NCBI RefSeq assembly: GCF_003096995.1
Contig: NZ_QENU01000003.1
Span: forward strand, 146,996 to 210,995
Source: Alitibacter langaaensis DSM 22999
GTDB taxonomy: Bacteria; Pseudomonadota; Gammaproteobacteria; Enterobacterales; Pasteurellaceae
DNA length: 64,000 nt
Reading direction: 5' to 3'
Notes under the pieces: model-generated
The model's input: the letters and a program-made list of their open reading frames with translations, nothing else
Told to the model about the DNA's origin: nothing
Databases searched by the model: none
Part shown: piece after piece, positions 50,622 to 61,381 of the stretch
Numbering within the stretch: the first letter of the stretch is position 1
How the letters are laid out: every line of letters starts with the position of its first letter
Translations under genes and position numbers: made by a program

Positions 50622-53177
50622 TTAATTTAATTGATTTTTTAACCGCACTTCGAGTTCCTTGCGTTCAGTTTCGGTTAATGCTGTGCCGTTTTTGTTGGTG
50701 AGCATAAAAAAGTCTTCGGCTTTTTCGCCAATCGTGGTGATTTTAGCATTCAATAAATTAAGCCCTAATTCCGCAAAAACTTGGCTCACTTCAGCCAGTA
50801 ACCCGGCTTTATCTAAAGCAAAAAGTTCCATTTCTGTATGATCAGATCTATTCATGGCTAAAAAACGAACCTCCGTTTGCACGTTGAAATGTTGTAGCTT
50901 TTGATTGCCTAATGTGCCGACTTTTGGTGTTTTTCCGCTGCGCAAAGTGTCTGTAATGGCACTTTCTAATTCGCGGCGGCGAGCATTTTTAAGGGGGATG
51001 CCATTTAATTCCGTGATCACAAAGGTATCGAGCACATAGCCGTCTAAACTCGTGCTAATTTGCGCACTGTGAATGCTGAATTTTTTCGCCGCCACTGTGC
51101 TTGCCACTTTATGAAATAATTGCGCTTGATCCTGACAATAAAGGAACATATCCGTTCCCCCTTGGGAAAAGCGGTTGCTGATTTTCACCAAAATATCATC
51201 GCAAAAATCCGTCAATAAGGTGGCGTGCCATGCCAATTGTTTTGGCGTGTTGCGCAGGAAATAATCATCTGAACAACGCGCCCATAATGCGGTGACATCG
51301 TCCATAAAACCTTGAGATTGTAGCAACGCTAACGCCTGTTTCTTGTTGTCTTGGACTTGCTCATCCGTATCGATAAGCTCATCCATACCCTGTGCAAATT
51401 GTTGATTAGTGTATTCATAAAGGCTGGTGAACAGAGCGCGTTTCCAGCTGTTCCAAAGGGTGCTACTGGTTGCACAAATATCGGCGACAGTTAAACAAAT
51501 CAGCAAATCTAAGCGCACTTTATTTTTTACTTTTTCTGCGAAATTTAATACCACTTCTGGATCATGAATATCGCGGCGTTGTGCAGTGATCGACATTAAC
51601 AAATGCTGTTCCACAAGCCACGCCATTGTCTCAATTTCACGGCGTTCAAAACCATGTTGCTGTGCAAATTCTGATACATCTTGCGCACCAAGTTTGGCGT
51701 GATCGCCACCGCGCCCTTTCGCGATATCGTGGAATAATGCCGCAATATAAAGCAAAGTGCGGTCAGAAAATGCAGAGAAAATTCGGGCGCAAATTGGGTG
51801 TAGCTCTCGCTGATCTTCTTCTAAAAAACTCTCCAATTTTTGCAATACGCGCAATGTATGTTCATCAACGGTGTAAGCGTGAAACAAATCAAATTGCATC
51901 AAGCCTTCAATGGCTTTCCATTGCGGCAGATAGGCGGTCAATACGCCATATTTATGCATCGGCGAGATAGCTCGGCGAATGGCTTTGGGCAAGTTAAACA
52001 GGCGCAAAAATTTCTCGCGAGCAAGTGGCTGCTGGCTTAATGGGGCTTGCAACTGACTTAAGGCTAAATGCAATTTTCGCAGCGTTGCCGAATGAATTTC
52101 CGTTTGCGGTTGATTCGCATGATGGGCGAATAAATCCAAAATCGTATCGGGCTGTTGCATAAAAATATGTTCATTGCGTAAGACAATTTCATTATTTTGT
52201 ATGGCAAAATTGCTATCCAGCGCTTCTATTTTTCCACAAGAAACTTGTCTTAGAAAATGTTCACGATAATGTTTGGTAAGCAGATCACTCAGGCTGGAAA
52301 TATTATTCAATGCTTGGAAAAAACGTTTCATCATGCGTTCTACGCCTTGATTGCCCTCGCCCTCAAAGCCAAGCAGCTCTGCCACTTTAATTTGGCGATC
52401 GAACAATAAACGATTGTCATAGCGTTTTAAAATCAGGTGCAAAGCAAAACGCACTTTAAATAAAAACTGCTGACTCTCTTGCAACAGGCTATATTCTTCG
52501 GGATAAATAAAACCCGATTGCAAAATTTCATCTAAGGTCATCACGTTGGAATGTCGCAAGGCAATCCAATAGATCAAATGCAAATCACGCAAGCCACCGG
52601 GGCTGTGTTTAATATCGGGTTCTAAGTTGTAGCTCGTGTTGTGATAACGCTGATATCGCTCTGTTTTTTCTTGCACCTTGGCGTTAAAAAAGGTTTCGCG
52701 ATCCCAAAAATCTGGCGGCCATAAAAGTGCGGTCAATTTTTTGAAAATTTTTTCGTTGCCAATCAGCAAACGGCTTTCCAGCAAATTCGTAGCAATGGTT
52801 ATGTCTTTGCGCCCTTCCGCATCGCATTCCGCCAATGTTCGTACGGCTGCGCCCACATCAAAACCACAATCCCATAAAAACTGAATAAACTGGCTGATTT
52901 TTTGAGCAAGTTCTGGCGAATTTTGCTGTTCGCTTAAAATCAAAAAATCCAAATCTGACAGGGGGAACATTTCTTTGCGACCATAACCGCCCACTGCTAC
53001 TAAAGCCAGCTCAGTTTTATCTAACTCAAATTGCGCCCACAGCTGTTTCAGCAGGTTATCGCAAAATAAAGTGCGGTCAGAAATAAGAGAATTTATATCA
53101 GTTTGAGAAAAGTGTTCAAGCTCAGATTGCTTGAGCCTGTCTTTTTGAGATTTTACTTGTTGCGGTGTTAATAGCAT
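50622..53177 (-). CDS. glnD: PII uridylyltransferase/uridylyl-removing enzyme GlnD
   Basis: 851 residues. Adds or removes UMP on PII according to glutamine. The order is a nucleotidyltransferase domain with [19 protein letters not shown] (about residues 63-81), the GlnD linker domain ([21 protein letters not shown]), an HD domain with [15 protein letters not shown] (about 473-487), and two C-terminal ACT domains (about 675 onward; [17 protein letters not shown] and [33 protein letters not shown]). Complete. Confidence 0.96.
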   Translation of the reverse strand: MLLTPQQVKSQKDRLKQSELEHFSQTDINSLISDRTLFCDNLLKQLWAQFELDKTELALVAVGGYGRKEMFPLSDLDFLILSEQQNSPELAQKISQFIQFLWDCGFDVGAAVRTLAECDAEGRKDITIATNLLESRLLIGNEKIFKKLTALLWPPDFWDRETFFNAKVQEKTERYQRYHNTSYNLEPDIKHSPGGLRDLHLIYWIALRHSNVMTLDEILQSGFIYPEEYSLLQESQQFLFKVRFALHLILKRYDNRLLFDRQIKVAELLGFEGEGNQGVERMMKRFFQALNNISSLSDLLTKHYREHFLRQVSCGKIEALDSNFAIQNNEIVLRNEHIFMQQPDTILDLFAHHANQPQTEIHSATLRKLHLALSQLQAPLSQQPLAREKFLRLFNLPKAIRRAISPMHKYGVLTAYLPQWKAIEGLMQFDLFHAYTVDEHTLRVLQKLESFLEEDQRELHPICARIFSAFSDRTLLYIAALFHDIAKGRGGDHAKLGAQDVSEFAQQHGFERREIETMAWLVEQHLLMSITAQRRDIHDPEVVLNFAEKVKNKVRLDLLICLTVADICATSSTLWNSWKRALFTSLYEYTNQQFAQGMDELIDTDEQVQDNKKQALALLQSQGFMDDVTALWARCSDDYFLRNTPKQLAWHATLLTDFCDDILVKISNRFSQGGTDMFLYCQDQAQLFHKVASTVAAKKFSIHSAQISTSLDGYVLDTFVITELNGIPLKNARRRELESAITDTLRSGKTPKVGTLGNQKLQHFNVQTEVRFLAMNRSDHTEMELFALDKAGLLAEVSQVFAELGLNLLNAKITTIGEKAEDFFMLTNKNGTALTETERKELEVRLKNQLN

Positions 53178-53408
53178 ATCAATAGGGGAAAATGTTATGT
53201 TTAGGTGGCGAGAATCAGCGTTTTTCGTGCAATGCGCACTTCGGGCATTTTAATGGTCATATTCTTGTTGTTCAAGATTATTTGCGCACTGGCTTTTTAT
53301 ACTTCCGCATATAAAAAAGAAAGCCCAATGGTTCGACTAAAGCGCCAATTTTTTGACTGGCGCGATTATTTTGTCTTACCAAAGGACTTCCTTTTTACCA
53401 GAAAATGG
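53178..53408. other. glnD-map intergenic region with two hairpins
   Basis: No gene is supported. GGCTTTTTATA (53291-53301) pairs with TATAAAAAAGAAAGCC (53310-53325, one or two unpaired A). GCGCCA (53342-53347) pairs with TGGCGC (53358-53363). Neither has a clean T-run, though the first could act as the map terminator on the minus strand. The plus-strand open frame over 53205-53567 runs antisense into map and is not called. Confidence 0.5.
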
Positions 53409-54212
53409 TTAGATATTCACCATAATACGGGAAATTCTGCCCGCTTTTTCTTCTTCTTCACGAATGGTCATCACTTCGCAGCCGTTGTCTGTGACCACAA
53501 TTTGATGCTCGTATTGGGCGCTGTGGCTGCGATCTTTGGTTTTCACTGTCCAGCCATCGCCCATTAGACGGGTTTCTTTTTTGCCAGCGTTGATCATCGG
53601 CTCAATGGTGAAAACCATACCTTTTTGTAAAATCACGCCGCCATCGTCTGCGTAATAATGTAATACTTGCGGTTCGCAGTGGAATTCCGTGCCAATGCCA
53701 TGTCCGCAATATTCACGCACCACGCTGAATCCTTGGCTTTCCGTATATTTTTGTACGGCTTTGCCAATTTCATTTAAACGAACACCTGGTTTCACCGCAC
53801 GCAAGCCCATATAAAGCGCTTCTTGCGCGGCTTCAACTAATTTTTTGCTACGAATAGGAATATCGCCAACCACATACATTTTTGAGTTATCGCCATAATA
53901 ACCGTCTTTGATTACCGTGATGTCGATATTCACAATATCGCCATTTTTCAAAATTCGATCATCGCTTGGAATGCCATGGCAGACGACTTCGTTAATGGAA
54001 ATACAGGTCGCTTTGGGGAATCCGTGATAATTCAACGGCGCGGGAATCGTGCCTTGCTCATTCACCATATACTCGTGGCAAATACGATCTAACTCACCGG
54101 TGCTCACCCCTGCTTTCACGTGTGGTTCAATCATCACCAACACATCTTGGGCTAATTTGCACGCAATACGGATTTTAGCGAGTTCTTCTTCTGTTCTTAA
54201 TGGGATTGCCAT
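53409..54212 (-). CDS. map: Methionine aminopeptidase, type I
   Basis: 267 residues. Removes the N-terminal Met from new proteins. The metal ligands lie in NIDITVIKDGYYGDNSKMY (Asp-x-Asp), GHGIGTEFHCEPQVLHY (His), GMVFTIEPMIN (Glu) and SAQYEHQIVVTD (Glu). Type I lacks the helical insert. It diverges from erpA. Confidence 0.96.
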   Translation of the reverse strand: MAIPLRTEEELAKIRIACKLAQDVLVMIEPHVKAGVSTGELDRICHEYMVNEQGTIPAPLNYHGFPKATCISINEVVCHGIPSDDRILKNGDIVNIDITVIKDGYYGDNSKMYVVGDIPIRSKKLVEAAQEALYMGLRAVKPGVRLNEIGKAVQKYTESQGFSVVREYCGHGIGTEFHCEPQVLHYYADDGGVILQKGMVFTIEPMINAGKKETRLMGDGWTVKTKDRSHSAQYEHQIVVTDNGCEVMTIREEEEKAGRISRIMVNI

Positions 54213-54335
54213 AAATTCTCTCCTAAAATAATCGGGACGTATAATAGCACTAATCCACAGAGAGTGAAAATATCTTGAACGTTCTAATGGGTTATTAGAT
54301 AATAGACGCCAATTTTTTTAAAGGGAAAGTAAGTT

Positions 54336-54677
54336 ATGACAGATATTTCAGTGCCGCTCATCTTCACTGATGCGGCTGCCAATAAAGTAAAAGCATTGAT
54401 TGCAGATGAAGAAAATCCAGATTTAAAACTCCGCGTCTATATCACTGGTGGTGGTTGCAGCGGCTTCCAATATGGGTTCACTTTTGATGAAAAAATCAAT
54501 GACGGCGATTTAACCATAGAAAATTCAGGCGTAAACTTAGTGGTTGATCCGATGAGTTTGCAATATTTGATCGGTGCGACAGTGGATTACACCGAGGGCT
54601 TAGAGGGTTCTCGCTTTGTGGTGCAAAATCCAAATGCCTCAAGCACTTGCGGCTGTGGCTCATCATTTAGCATCTAA
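54336..54677 (+). CDS. erpA: Iron-sulfur cluster insertion protein ErpA
   Basis: 113 residues. An A-type carrier that delivers Fe-S clusters to apoproteins. The three cluster cysteines are in [14 protein letters not shown] (one) and [12 protein letters not shown] (two). Start [22 protein letters not shown]. It is upstream of yacL and mrcB, a conserved Haemophilus order. Confidence 0.96.
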   Translation: MTDISVPLIFTDAAANKVKALIADEENPDLKLRVYITGGGCSGFQYGFTFDEKINDGDLTIENSGVNLVVDPMSLQYLIGATVDYTEGLEGSRFVVQNPNASSTCGCGSSFSI

Positions 54678-54691
54678 ATTTTAGGTTGATT

Positions 54692-55060
54692 ATGGATTTC
54701 CAATTCAGCGCATTTCAAGGAAATGTCATCGCAAAATGCTCTATGGAGCATATTGCCGTGGCAAATTGGCTGAATACTGAATTGCCGCTAAATCCAGCTC
54801 TGATTTCCACCGCACTTGATGCGCTGGAGCAAGCCAAACAATTTAATTTGGGGCAAGAAATCCGTCTTGTCGGCAAAGAATATAGCCTATTTATTGATGG
54901 CGATGAAGTGTTGGTGCGCGCCAATAATTTAGCCTTTTCTCAAGATGATGAATTAGAACAGGATTTTCACTATTATGATGAAGAAAGCATCGCCTTTTGC
55001 GGATTAGAAGATTTTGAACAATTCCTGAAATCCTATTTAAATTTTATCCATAACCGCTAA
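54692..55060 (+). CDS. yacL: YacL/UPF0231 family protein
   Basis: 122 residues from the ATG at 54692 (a TTG at 54686 is also in frame). UPF0231/YacL has no known function. It is acidic and soluble (MDFQFSAFQGNVIAKCSMEHIAVANWLNTEL; SQDDELEQDFHYYDEESIAFCGLEDFEQFLKSYLNF). It follows erpA by 14 bases, so they are likely co-transcribed. Confidence 0.88.
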   Translation: MDFQFSAFQGNVIAKCSMEHIAVANWLNTELPLNPALISTALDALEQAKQFNLGQEIRLVGKEYSLFIDGDEVLVRANNLAFSQDDELEQDFHYYDEESIAFCGLEDFEQFLKSYLNFIHNR

Positions 55061-55301
55061 AGTGCGGTTATTTTTTTGCCTGTTTTTCACATTAACGGCT
55101 ATTGGTTTTCCCCCATATTCCCTAGCCTCACGGCTAATTTTCTTATTCCACATCAAAATATTTCTCAAATTCTGACCGCACTTTTAGGATCTGCTTTGCT
55201 TAACAGAATCTGAACAGCAACCCAACTGAAAACAAAGCTCAACAGGCGCCAAGGATTTATGGTAGAATTTGTCCGTTTTTTAGGGAAGTGAGCAACAACA
55301 A

Positions 55302-57719
55302 ATGTCTGCAGAGCAACAAAAAAATCAATCTCAAAATAATGAAACTCGCCAAGGAGTCAAGCCTTGGTATCGTACTTGGAAAGGCACAGTGGCAAAATTT
55401 GCGTTGACTGGCATCAGCCTTGCTGCCTTTTACGGCATTTATTTAGACGGACAAATTCGTTCCAAAATGGACGGACAAATTTGGCGTTTGCCCGCCGAAG
55501 TTTATAGCCGTATAGAAAGTATTCGTGTGCAAGATAAACTCTCATTAGAGCAAATAAAACAACGCTTGCTCGACAATGATTATCGTCAAACCACATTAAT
55601 TGCCGCGCCGGGCGATTTCAAAATTGAAGATAACAGCATTGTATTATTACGCCGTTCCTTTCCTTTCCCAACGCAGCCAGAACCGCAACGTGTGTTGCGT
55701 TTACGTTTTGACAACGGAAGATTATCCGCCATCGAAGATTTGGTCGCGGTTAAAGCCGTTCCTGAATTTCGCCTCGCGCCTAAATTAATCGCGATGTTGC
55801 AATCGGATGAAGACAAAGAAGAACGCCTTGCCATTCCCTTGCAACAATATCCGCGTTTATTGATTGATACCCTAATTTTAACGGAAGATCGCCGCTTTTA
55901 TGAACACGGCGGCATTAGCCCATTAGGTATAGCTCGTGCGATGTACACCAATTTGCGCGCAGGGCATACGGTGCAGGGCGGAAGTACGCTGACCCAACAA
56001 TTAGTGAAAAACCTTTTTTTGAGCAACGAACGCTCGGTCACGCGCAAAATCAACGAAGCCTTTATGGCGGTGATGTTGGATTTCCGTTATGACAAAAATA
56101 CGATTCTTGAAACCTATCTGAATGAAATTTATCTCGGGCAAAATGGTGATTCGCAAATTCATGGTTTTGAATTGGCAAGCCATTTTTATTTCGGGCATTC
56201 CATTCGTGAAATTAGCCTAGACCAAATCGCGCTATTAGTGGGAATGGTGAAAGGGCCGTCTTTGTATAACCCTTGGCGCAATCCAACGAATGCCCTTGAA
56301 CGCCGCAATGTGGTGTTGCGTTTAATGCTTGAACATAAAATGATCGATAATGAACTCTATCAAACGCTCAGCCAACGCCCGCTTGGCGTTCAAGCCAAAG
56401 GGAATATTGCGCGCAACTACCCTGCTTTTATTCAAACCTTGCAAAAAGAATTGCGCGAAAATCTTGGCGAAAATCAAGATGGAAAATTATTAGGTGCGCG
56501 TATTTTCACCACACTTGATCCCAACCAACAACGCTATGCAGAGCAAGCGGTGGTGAATGCCACGGCGGAATTGCAGTTAAAAACTAAAAATCCGGCATTA
56601 CAATCAGCAATGGTAGTTGCTGATTATAAACGTGGTGAAATCCGTGCGGTTGTAGGTGGCACTCAAATTAATTATGCAGGTTTCAACCGTGCCACAATGG
56701 CGCAGCGTCAAATTGGTTCATTGGTAAAACCTTCCGTTTATTTGACCGCACTTTCGCAGCCAGAAATGTTCCGTTTAAATACGCCGATAAACAATAAACC
56801 TATTACTATCAACGTTAAAGGCAGCCCGCCGTGGCAGCCGCGCAATTATGATCGCCGATATGGCGGTTCGGTCATGCTAATGGATGCGTTGGCTCGTTCA
56901 CTGAATATTCCTACGGTGAATATTGGTATGAAAGTAGGGCTGAGCAAAGTGATTGCCACTCAGCAAGCTATGGGCTGGGATAAGGTAAAAATTCCGCGCG
57001 TGCCTGCGACATTGCTCGGTGCTTACTCGATTTCCCCTTATGATGTAACAAAACTCTATCAAACCATTGCCAACAATGGGGGAAAAATTCAGCTCACCAC
57101 CATTGATAGCATCAGCACACGTCAAGGCGATGTATTGTATCAGCACGATACCACGCCAGAGCAAGTGGTGCCTGCTGAAGCAGCCTATCAAACCCTTTAT
57201 GCCATGCAGCAAGTGGTGGAACGTGGCACAGGGCGTAGTTTAATGAATGATTTCGCTGACTTGCATTTAGCAGGAAAAACGGGCACAACCAATGATGCGC
57301 GCGACACTTGGTTTGTGGGAATTGACGGCGAAAATGTAACGACGGTTTGGGTGGGGCGTGATGATAATGGCGACACTAAACTAACGGGGGCAAGCGGTGC
57401 TTTATACCTTTATAAAAACTATCTACAACGCACTTCTGCGAAACCATTGAAGCCCGAAAAACCTAAAGCAATTAAAATGGTAGGGATTAATAGTTACGGT
57501 AGTTGGAATTGTTATAGCCCTGTGCGAAATATTCCTGTGTGGGCAGATAAAGACCAAAATTTCTGTGCTGGCAGTGAAACATCAGCACCTGTGTATGAAG
57601 CACAACCAGCAGGCGAACCCGCTAAACCTGCAGAGCCTGCTGCGCCAATTCAGGCGGTTCCTGCGCCAACTACACCTAAATCCCCAGTGATTGTGGAAGA
57701 CGCCAAACCCGTGGGTTAA
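55302..57719 (+). CDS. mrcB: Penicillin-binding protein 1B (bifunctional)
   Basis: 805 residues. Polymerises and cross-links peptidoglycan. The order is a short cytoplasmic tail, a membrane helix (about residues 30-47), a UB2H domain, the glycosyltransferase domain (EDRRFYEHGGISPLGIARAM with the catalytic Glu, GGSTLTQQLVKNLFL) and the transpeptidase domain with SLVKPS (S-x-x-K, about residue 478), SLN (about 531) and GKTGTT (about 662). The C-terminal tail is rich in Pro and Ala (AQPAGEPAKPAEPAAPIQAVPAPTT...), a low-complexity extension. It has an upstream gap of 241 bases with two USS and no other gene. Confidence 0.95.
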   Translation: MSAEQQKNQSQNNETRQGVKPWYRTWKGTVAKFALTGISLAAFYGIYLDGQIRSKMDGQIWRLPAEVYSRIESIRVQDKLSLEQIKQRLLDNDYRQTTLIAAPGDFKIEDNSIVLLRRSFPFPTQPEPQRVLRLRFDNGRLSAIEDLVAVKAVPEFRLAPKLIAMLQSDEDKEERLAIPLQQYPRLLIDTLILTEDRRFYEHGGISPLGIARAMYTNLRAGHTVQGGSTLTQQLVKNLFLSNERSVTRKINEAFMAVMLDFRYDKNTILETYLNEIYLGQNGDSQIHGFELASHFYFGHSIREISLDQIALLVGMVKGPSLYNPWRNPTNALERRNVVLRLMLEHKMIDNELYQTLSQRPLGVQAKGNIARNYPAFIQTLQKELRENLGENQDGKLLGARIFTTLDPNQQRYAEQAVVNATAELQLKTKNPALQSAMVVADYKRGEIRAVVGGTQINYAGFNRATMAQRQIGSLVKPSVYLTALSQPEMFRLNTPINNKPITINVKGSPPWQPRNYDRRYGGSVMLMDALARSLNIPTVNIGMKVGLSKVIATQQAMGWDKVKIPRVPATLLGAYSISPYDVTKLYQTIANNGGKIQLTTIDSISTRQGDVLYQHDTTPEQVVPAEAAYQTLYAMQQVVERGTGRSLMNDFADLHLAGKTGTTNDARDTWFVGIDGENVTTVWVGRDDNGDTKLTGASGALYLYKNYLQRTSAKPLKPEKPKAIKMVGINSYGSWNCYSPVRNIPVWADKDQNFCAGSETSAPVYEAQPAGEPAKPAEPAAPIQAVPAPTTPKSPVIVEDAKPVG

Positions 57720-57761
57720 TGCGCAGCTATGCGTCCATAATGCACACTTATACATAAAGCC

Positions 57762-57802
57762 AAAGTGCGGTCAAAAAAATGTAAATTTTTGACCGCACTT
57801 TG
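57762..57802. terminator. Bidirectional terminator of mrcB and rarD made of an inverted USS pair
   Basis: AAAGTGCGGTCAAAAA (from 57762) pairs with TTTTTGACCGCACTTT (to 57801). Between convergent genes. Downstream, 57803-57896, is a T/A-rich tract with repeated TTACT/TTAYC-type triplets and no gene. Confidence 0.8.
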
Positions 57803-57896
57803 CTTATTCATTACTCATTTTATTACTTATCTTTATTACCTATCTTTGTTACTCATCAGGCACTTACTCATCACCACTTATTCATCACGATTATTG

Positions 57897-58775
57897 CTAA
57901 TAAAGCAGCCTTGCTTTTACACGAACAACGCCGTCTAAAATCAACAAACTAATGGCGACAAATAAACAAGCCATTAAAATATAAGAAGTTTGGTCTAAAC
58001 GTTCGCCAATAATGAATGCCACAAGTAGCATCATTAACGGCTCGAGATAACCCAATAGACCTAATAAATTAATGGATAACATTTGGCTCGCCGTCACATA
58101 CAAAATAAAGGCACTACCGCCTACTAACCCCAACAGAAATAGCCCCCAATAAATATTAGGGTTTTGCATTTCAGCAAATGAAAAATCAATTTGACAAGTA
58201 AAATAAAGGGACACAGGCACCATGGCTAACATTTCCATTGCAAAGGCTGAAATGTGCAGCATATTAAAATGCTTACGCACCGCAAAATAAACAGGATAGC
58301 CCACGCAAACAAAGGCGGTTTCCCATGAAAATGCGCCCGTTAAAATCACCTTGCTTAACACGCCAATCAAAGCAAATAATATGGCAAGCAATTTAATGGT
58401 GGTTAGCCTTTCTCGGAAAAATAGGCGACCAAACAGCACCATCACTAAGGGCATAAGCAAATAGCCCATAGACACTTCAATGGCTTTGCCACTCACTGGC
58501 GCGTATAAAAATAGCCACATTTGCGATCCCATATTTAAGCCGCCAAATGCCACCAAAGCTAGCAAATAGGGTTGCTCTTTGAGTCGTTTTAAATAGGCAA
58601 TAAATTCCTGTTTTTTATGCAACAACACCATAGCAAACAGCACAAAGGGCACCGTCACCAATGTGCGAACACCAAATAACTGCGTTCCTTCTATTGGCTG
58701 CAATACGGTTGACAGAAAATACACAATGCCGAAAAGCACGGAAGCTGTCACAGAAAACAGGATACCTTTAATCAT
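57897..58775 (-). CDS. rarD: RarD-type EamA transporter
   Basis: 292 residues, ten hydrophobic helices. The RarD start MIKGILFSVTASVLFGIVYFLSTVLQPIEGTQLFGVRTLVTVPFVLFA is typical, as is the conserved IEVSMGYLLMPLVMVLFGRLFFRERL segment. RarD proteins are permeases of unknown substrate (chloramphenicol sensitivity in some). Convergent with mrcB; upstream of it is uvrD. Confidence 0.88.
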   Translation of the reverse strand: MIKGILFSVTASVLFGIVYFLSTVLQPIEGTQLFGVRTLVTVPFVLFAMVLLHKKQEFIAYLKRLKEQPYLLALVAFGGLNMGSQMWLFLYAPVSGKAIEVSMGYLLMPLVMVLFGRLFFRERLTTIKLLAILFALIGVLSKVILTGAFSWETAFVCVGYPVYFAVRKHFNMLHISAFAMEMLAMVPVSLYFTCQIDFSFAEMQNPNIYWGLFLLGLVGGSAFILYVTASQMLSINLLGLLGYLEPLMMLLVAFIIGERLDQTSYILMACLFVAISLLILDGVVRVKARLLY

Positions 58776-58830
58776 CGTTGCTCTACAATTATCGTTTTTA
58801 AACCATCGCTTTTAAATCACAGTTCTTTAA

Positions 58831-61011
58831 TCATAGCTTTTCTAATTTCGCTAAATGAGCGATCAGCCATTTAATGCCCTGCCCCTGGAAAGCAATTTGT
58901 AAGCGCGTATTATTGTCCGCGCCCTCGACATTAATCACCGTTCCTTGCCCAAATTTTTCATGGCGTACTTTTTGCCCTGTTTTCCAACCGTTTTCGTTGT
59001 TAGACAAAACTTTTGCCGTTCCGACCGCACTTTGATTATAAGCTCGTGTTACTGTGCCACGCAAACGCACCGTCTGCACACAAGATTCGGGCAATTCATT
59101 GATAAAACGTGATGGAATATGGCGCTCTTCCTTGCCATATAAACGGCGACTTTCCGCATAACATAACGTGAGTTTTTTCTTCGCACGCGTAATCCCCACA
59201 TAAGCCAAACGGCGTTCTTCTTCTAAGCGCCCTGGCTCTTCTAAAGAGAGAAAACTTGGGAAAATGCCTTCTTCCACGCCCACTATAAATACCCGTGGAA
59301 ACTCTAGCCCTTTGGCGGAATGCAGCGTCATCATTTGCACGCAGGCTTGATGCGGACTGGCTTGTTCTTCCCCTGCTTCTAACGAGGCATGGGTGAGAAA
59401 TGCGGTGAGATCCGTCATTTCTTCAGCTTCATCAGGCTTGATAAACTCTCGGGTGGCAGAAACCAATTCTTCTAAGTTTTCAATGCGCACTTCGCCCTTT
59501 TCCCCTTTTTCTTGCTCATACATTTGATACAAGCCCGAATGCTTAATCACAAAATCCGTTTGTGCGAATAAGGGCATTTCGCTGGTTTCTTGCGCCAATG
59601 AATTAATCAATTCCACAAAACGCAGCAATGCGGTGGCGGTTCGCCCAGCCAATTTATTGTCTTGGATTGCCACTTGTGTCGCTTGCCATAAGGTGATTTG
59701 TCGCTCGCGGGTTAGCTGGCGCAAAATATCTAAAGTGCGCTCGCCAATGCCGCGTGTTGGCGTATTAATCACACGTTCAAAGGCAGCATCGTCATGGCGA
59801 TTATTAATTAAACGCAAATAAGCCAAAGCATCTTTAATTTCTTGGCGTTCAAAGAAGCGCATACCGCCATAAATACGATAAGGAATATTGGCGCGAATTA
59901 ACGCTTCTTCCATCACACGAGATTGGCTATTGCTGCGGTATAAAATGGCACAATCTTCTAACTTGCCGCCATCTTCCAACCAAATTTTAATTTGTGATGA
60001 CACAAACAAGGCTTCATCTAATTCATTAAATGCCGCATAAATCCCCACAGGGTCGCCCTCGTCATCGGCGGTCCAAAGCTCTTTACCAAGGCGATTCTCA
60101 TTATTGGAAATTAATTCATTAGCGGATTTTAAAATATTGCCAGTGGAACGGTAATTTTGCTCCAAACGAATAGTTTTTGCTTGTGCAAAGTCATCGAGAA
60201 AGCGTTGAATATTTTCAATTTGCGCACCACGCCAGCCGTAAATAGATTGGTCATCATCGCCCACAATCATCACTTTGCCCGTTTCCCCTGCTAACAATTT
60301 AATCCACGCATATTGAATGTTATTCGTGTCTTGAAATTCATCCACTAAAATTTGATGAAAACGGCGTTGATAACTTTGCAAAATTAACGGCTTTTTTAGG
60401 AATAGCTCATAGGCTCGCAGCAAAATTTCCGCAAAATCCACTAAACCAGAACGATCACAAGCATCTTGATAAATTTGATAAATCCGAATCCACTCTTTTT
60501 CTTGACGAACATTCATATCATCGATCATGTGCGGTCGTAATCCATCATCTTTTTTATTGTTGATGTACCAACAGGCTTGCTTAGCTGGAAACATTTTTTC
60601 ATCATAATTGTGCAATTTCAGCAAACGTTTCATTAAACGCAACTGATCTTCGCTATCTAAAATTTGGAAATCTTGTGGCAAGCCTGCATCGGCGTAGTGA
60701 GAGCGTAATAAACGGTGGGCGATGCTATGAAACGTCCCCACCCACATACCAAAAATAGACTGTTGAGAATGCTGAGCCAATGTAGCTTGAATACGCTGGC
60801 GCATTTCTGCGGCGGCTTTATTGGTGAACGTCACCGCCATAATCGAACCTTCAGAAATCCCCTCAATGGCGATCAACCACGCAATACGATGTGTCAACAC
60901 CCGCGTTTTGCCGGAACCCGCCCCTGCTAATACTAAATAATTGCCCAGTGGTGCCGCCACCGCCTCACGCTGTTTATCATTTAAGCCATCAAGTAATTCT
61001 GAAATATCCAT
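58831..61011 (-). CDS. uvrD: DNA helicase II UvrD
   Basis: 726 residues, SF1A helicase for nucleotide excision and mismatch repair. Motifs are the Q motif LNDKQREAVAAP, Walker A LAGAGSGKTRVLTHRI (about residues 28-43), VTFTNKAAAEMR, VDEFQDTNNIQY, GDDDQSIYGWRGAQ, RLEQNYRS, LHSAKGLEF and YVGITRAKKKLTLCYA. A LexA box 14 bases before the start predicts SOS induction. Confidence 0.96.
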   Translation of the reverse strand: MDISELLDGLNDKQREAVAAPLGNYLVLAGAGSGKTRVLTHRIAWLIAIEGISEGSIMAVTFTNKAAAEMRQRIQATLAQHSQQSIFGMWVGTFHSIAHRLLRSHYADAGLPQDFQILDSEDQLRLMKRLLKLHNYDEKMFPAKQACWYINNKKDDGLRPHMIDDMNVRQEKEWIRIYQIYQDACDRSGLVDFAEILLRAYELFLKKPLILQSYQRRFHQILVDEFQDTNNIQYAWIKLLAGETGKVMIVGDDDQSIYGWRGAQIENIQRFLDDFAQAKTIRLEQNYRSTGNILKSANELISNNENRLGKELWTADDEGDPVGIYAAFNELDEALFVSSQIKIWLEDGGKLEDCAILYRSNSQSRVMEEALIRANIPYRIYGGMRFFERQEIKDALAYLRLINNRHDDAAFERVINTPTRGIGERTLDILRQLTRERQITLWQATQVAIQDNKLAGRTATALLRFVELINSLAQETSEMPLFAQTDFVIKHSGLYQMYEQEKGEKGEVRIENLEELVSATREFIKPDEAEEMTDLTAFLTHASLEAGEEQASPHQACVQMMTLHSAKGLEFPRVFIVGVEEGIFPSFLSLEEPGRLEEERRLAYVGITRAKKKLTLCYAESRRLYGKEERHIPSRFINELPESCVQTVRLRGTVTRAYNQSAVGTAKVLSNNENGWKTGQKVRHEKFGQGTVINVEGADNNTRLQIAFQGQGIKWLIAHLAKLEKL

Positions 61012-61024
61012 AACATTCTTTAAT

Positions 61025-61040
61025 CTGTTTTTATTTACAG
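61025..61040 (-). promoter_or_regulatory. LexA (SOS) box of uvrD
   Basis: CTGT-TTTTATTT-ACAG matches the LexA core CTGT-N8-ACAG exactly. It ends 14 bases upstream of the uvrD ATG (61011). Confidence 0.85.
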
Positions 61041-61219
61041 AAAATTATAGAGAGTGCATGTAAATTGTCAATGAAATAATCTGCGTTGGTTTACGAAACG
61101 ATCTAAGAGTTTATAGTCTAAAAAGATTAGTCGAAGTGCTGAAAGTAACTTGAGAAAATACCTAATAATTTATTCAAAATATAAAATTTCATACAAACAA
61201 AGCTCGATATAGCAGTAAT
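61041..61219. other. AT-rich segment upstream of uvrD, no gene seen
   Basis: The uvrD promoter probably lies here. I see no gene and no tRNA. AT content rises from the uvrD promoter to the island on the right. Confidence 0.5.
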
Positions 61220-61250
61220 AAAAAAGCGAGATGATTATTTCTCGCTTTTT
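61220..61250 (-). terminator. Terminator of the DUF262 operon
   Basis: AAAAAGCGAG (61221-61230) and CTCGCTTTTT (61241-61250) with an A at each end of the loop pairing in part; T-runs on both strands. It lies 130 bases after the DUF262-DUF1524 frame. Confidence 0.85.
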
Positions 61251-61381
61251 AAGATCTATTTATTACAGTTTTCTAAAATTTAAATACCTTGTTATATTTA
61301 TACTTAGCTAAATAACTCAGTAAATATTTAGACATTTAGCACTAGAAACCACTATTCTATAGAATTATTAGATTCATTTGG

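Noticed and set aside
53205..53567. 120-codon plus-strand ORF overlapping map
   Set aside because: It runs antisense to map, has no family match and its composition follows the map reading frame.
61041..61381. tRNA or attachment site flanking the DUF262 island
   Set aside because: No tRNA-like sequence or direct repeat could be seen between uvrD and the island.
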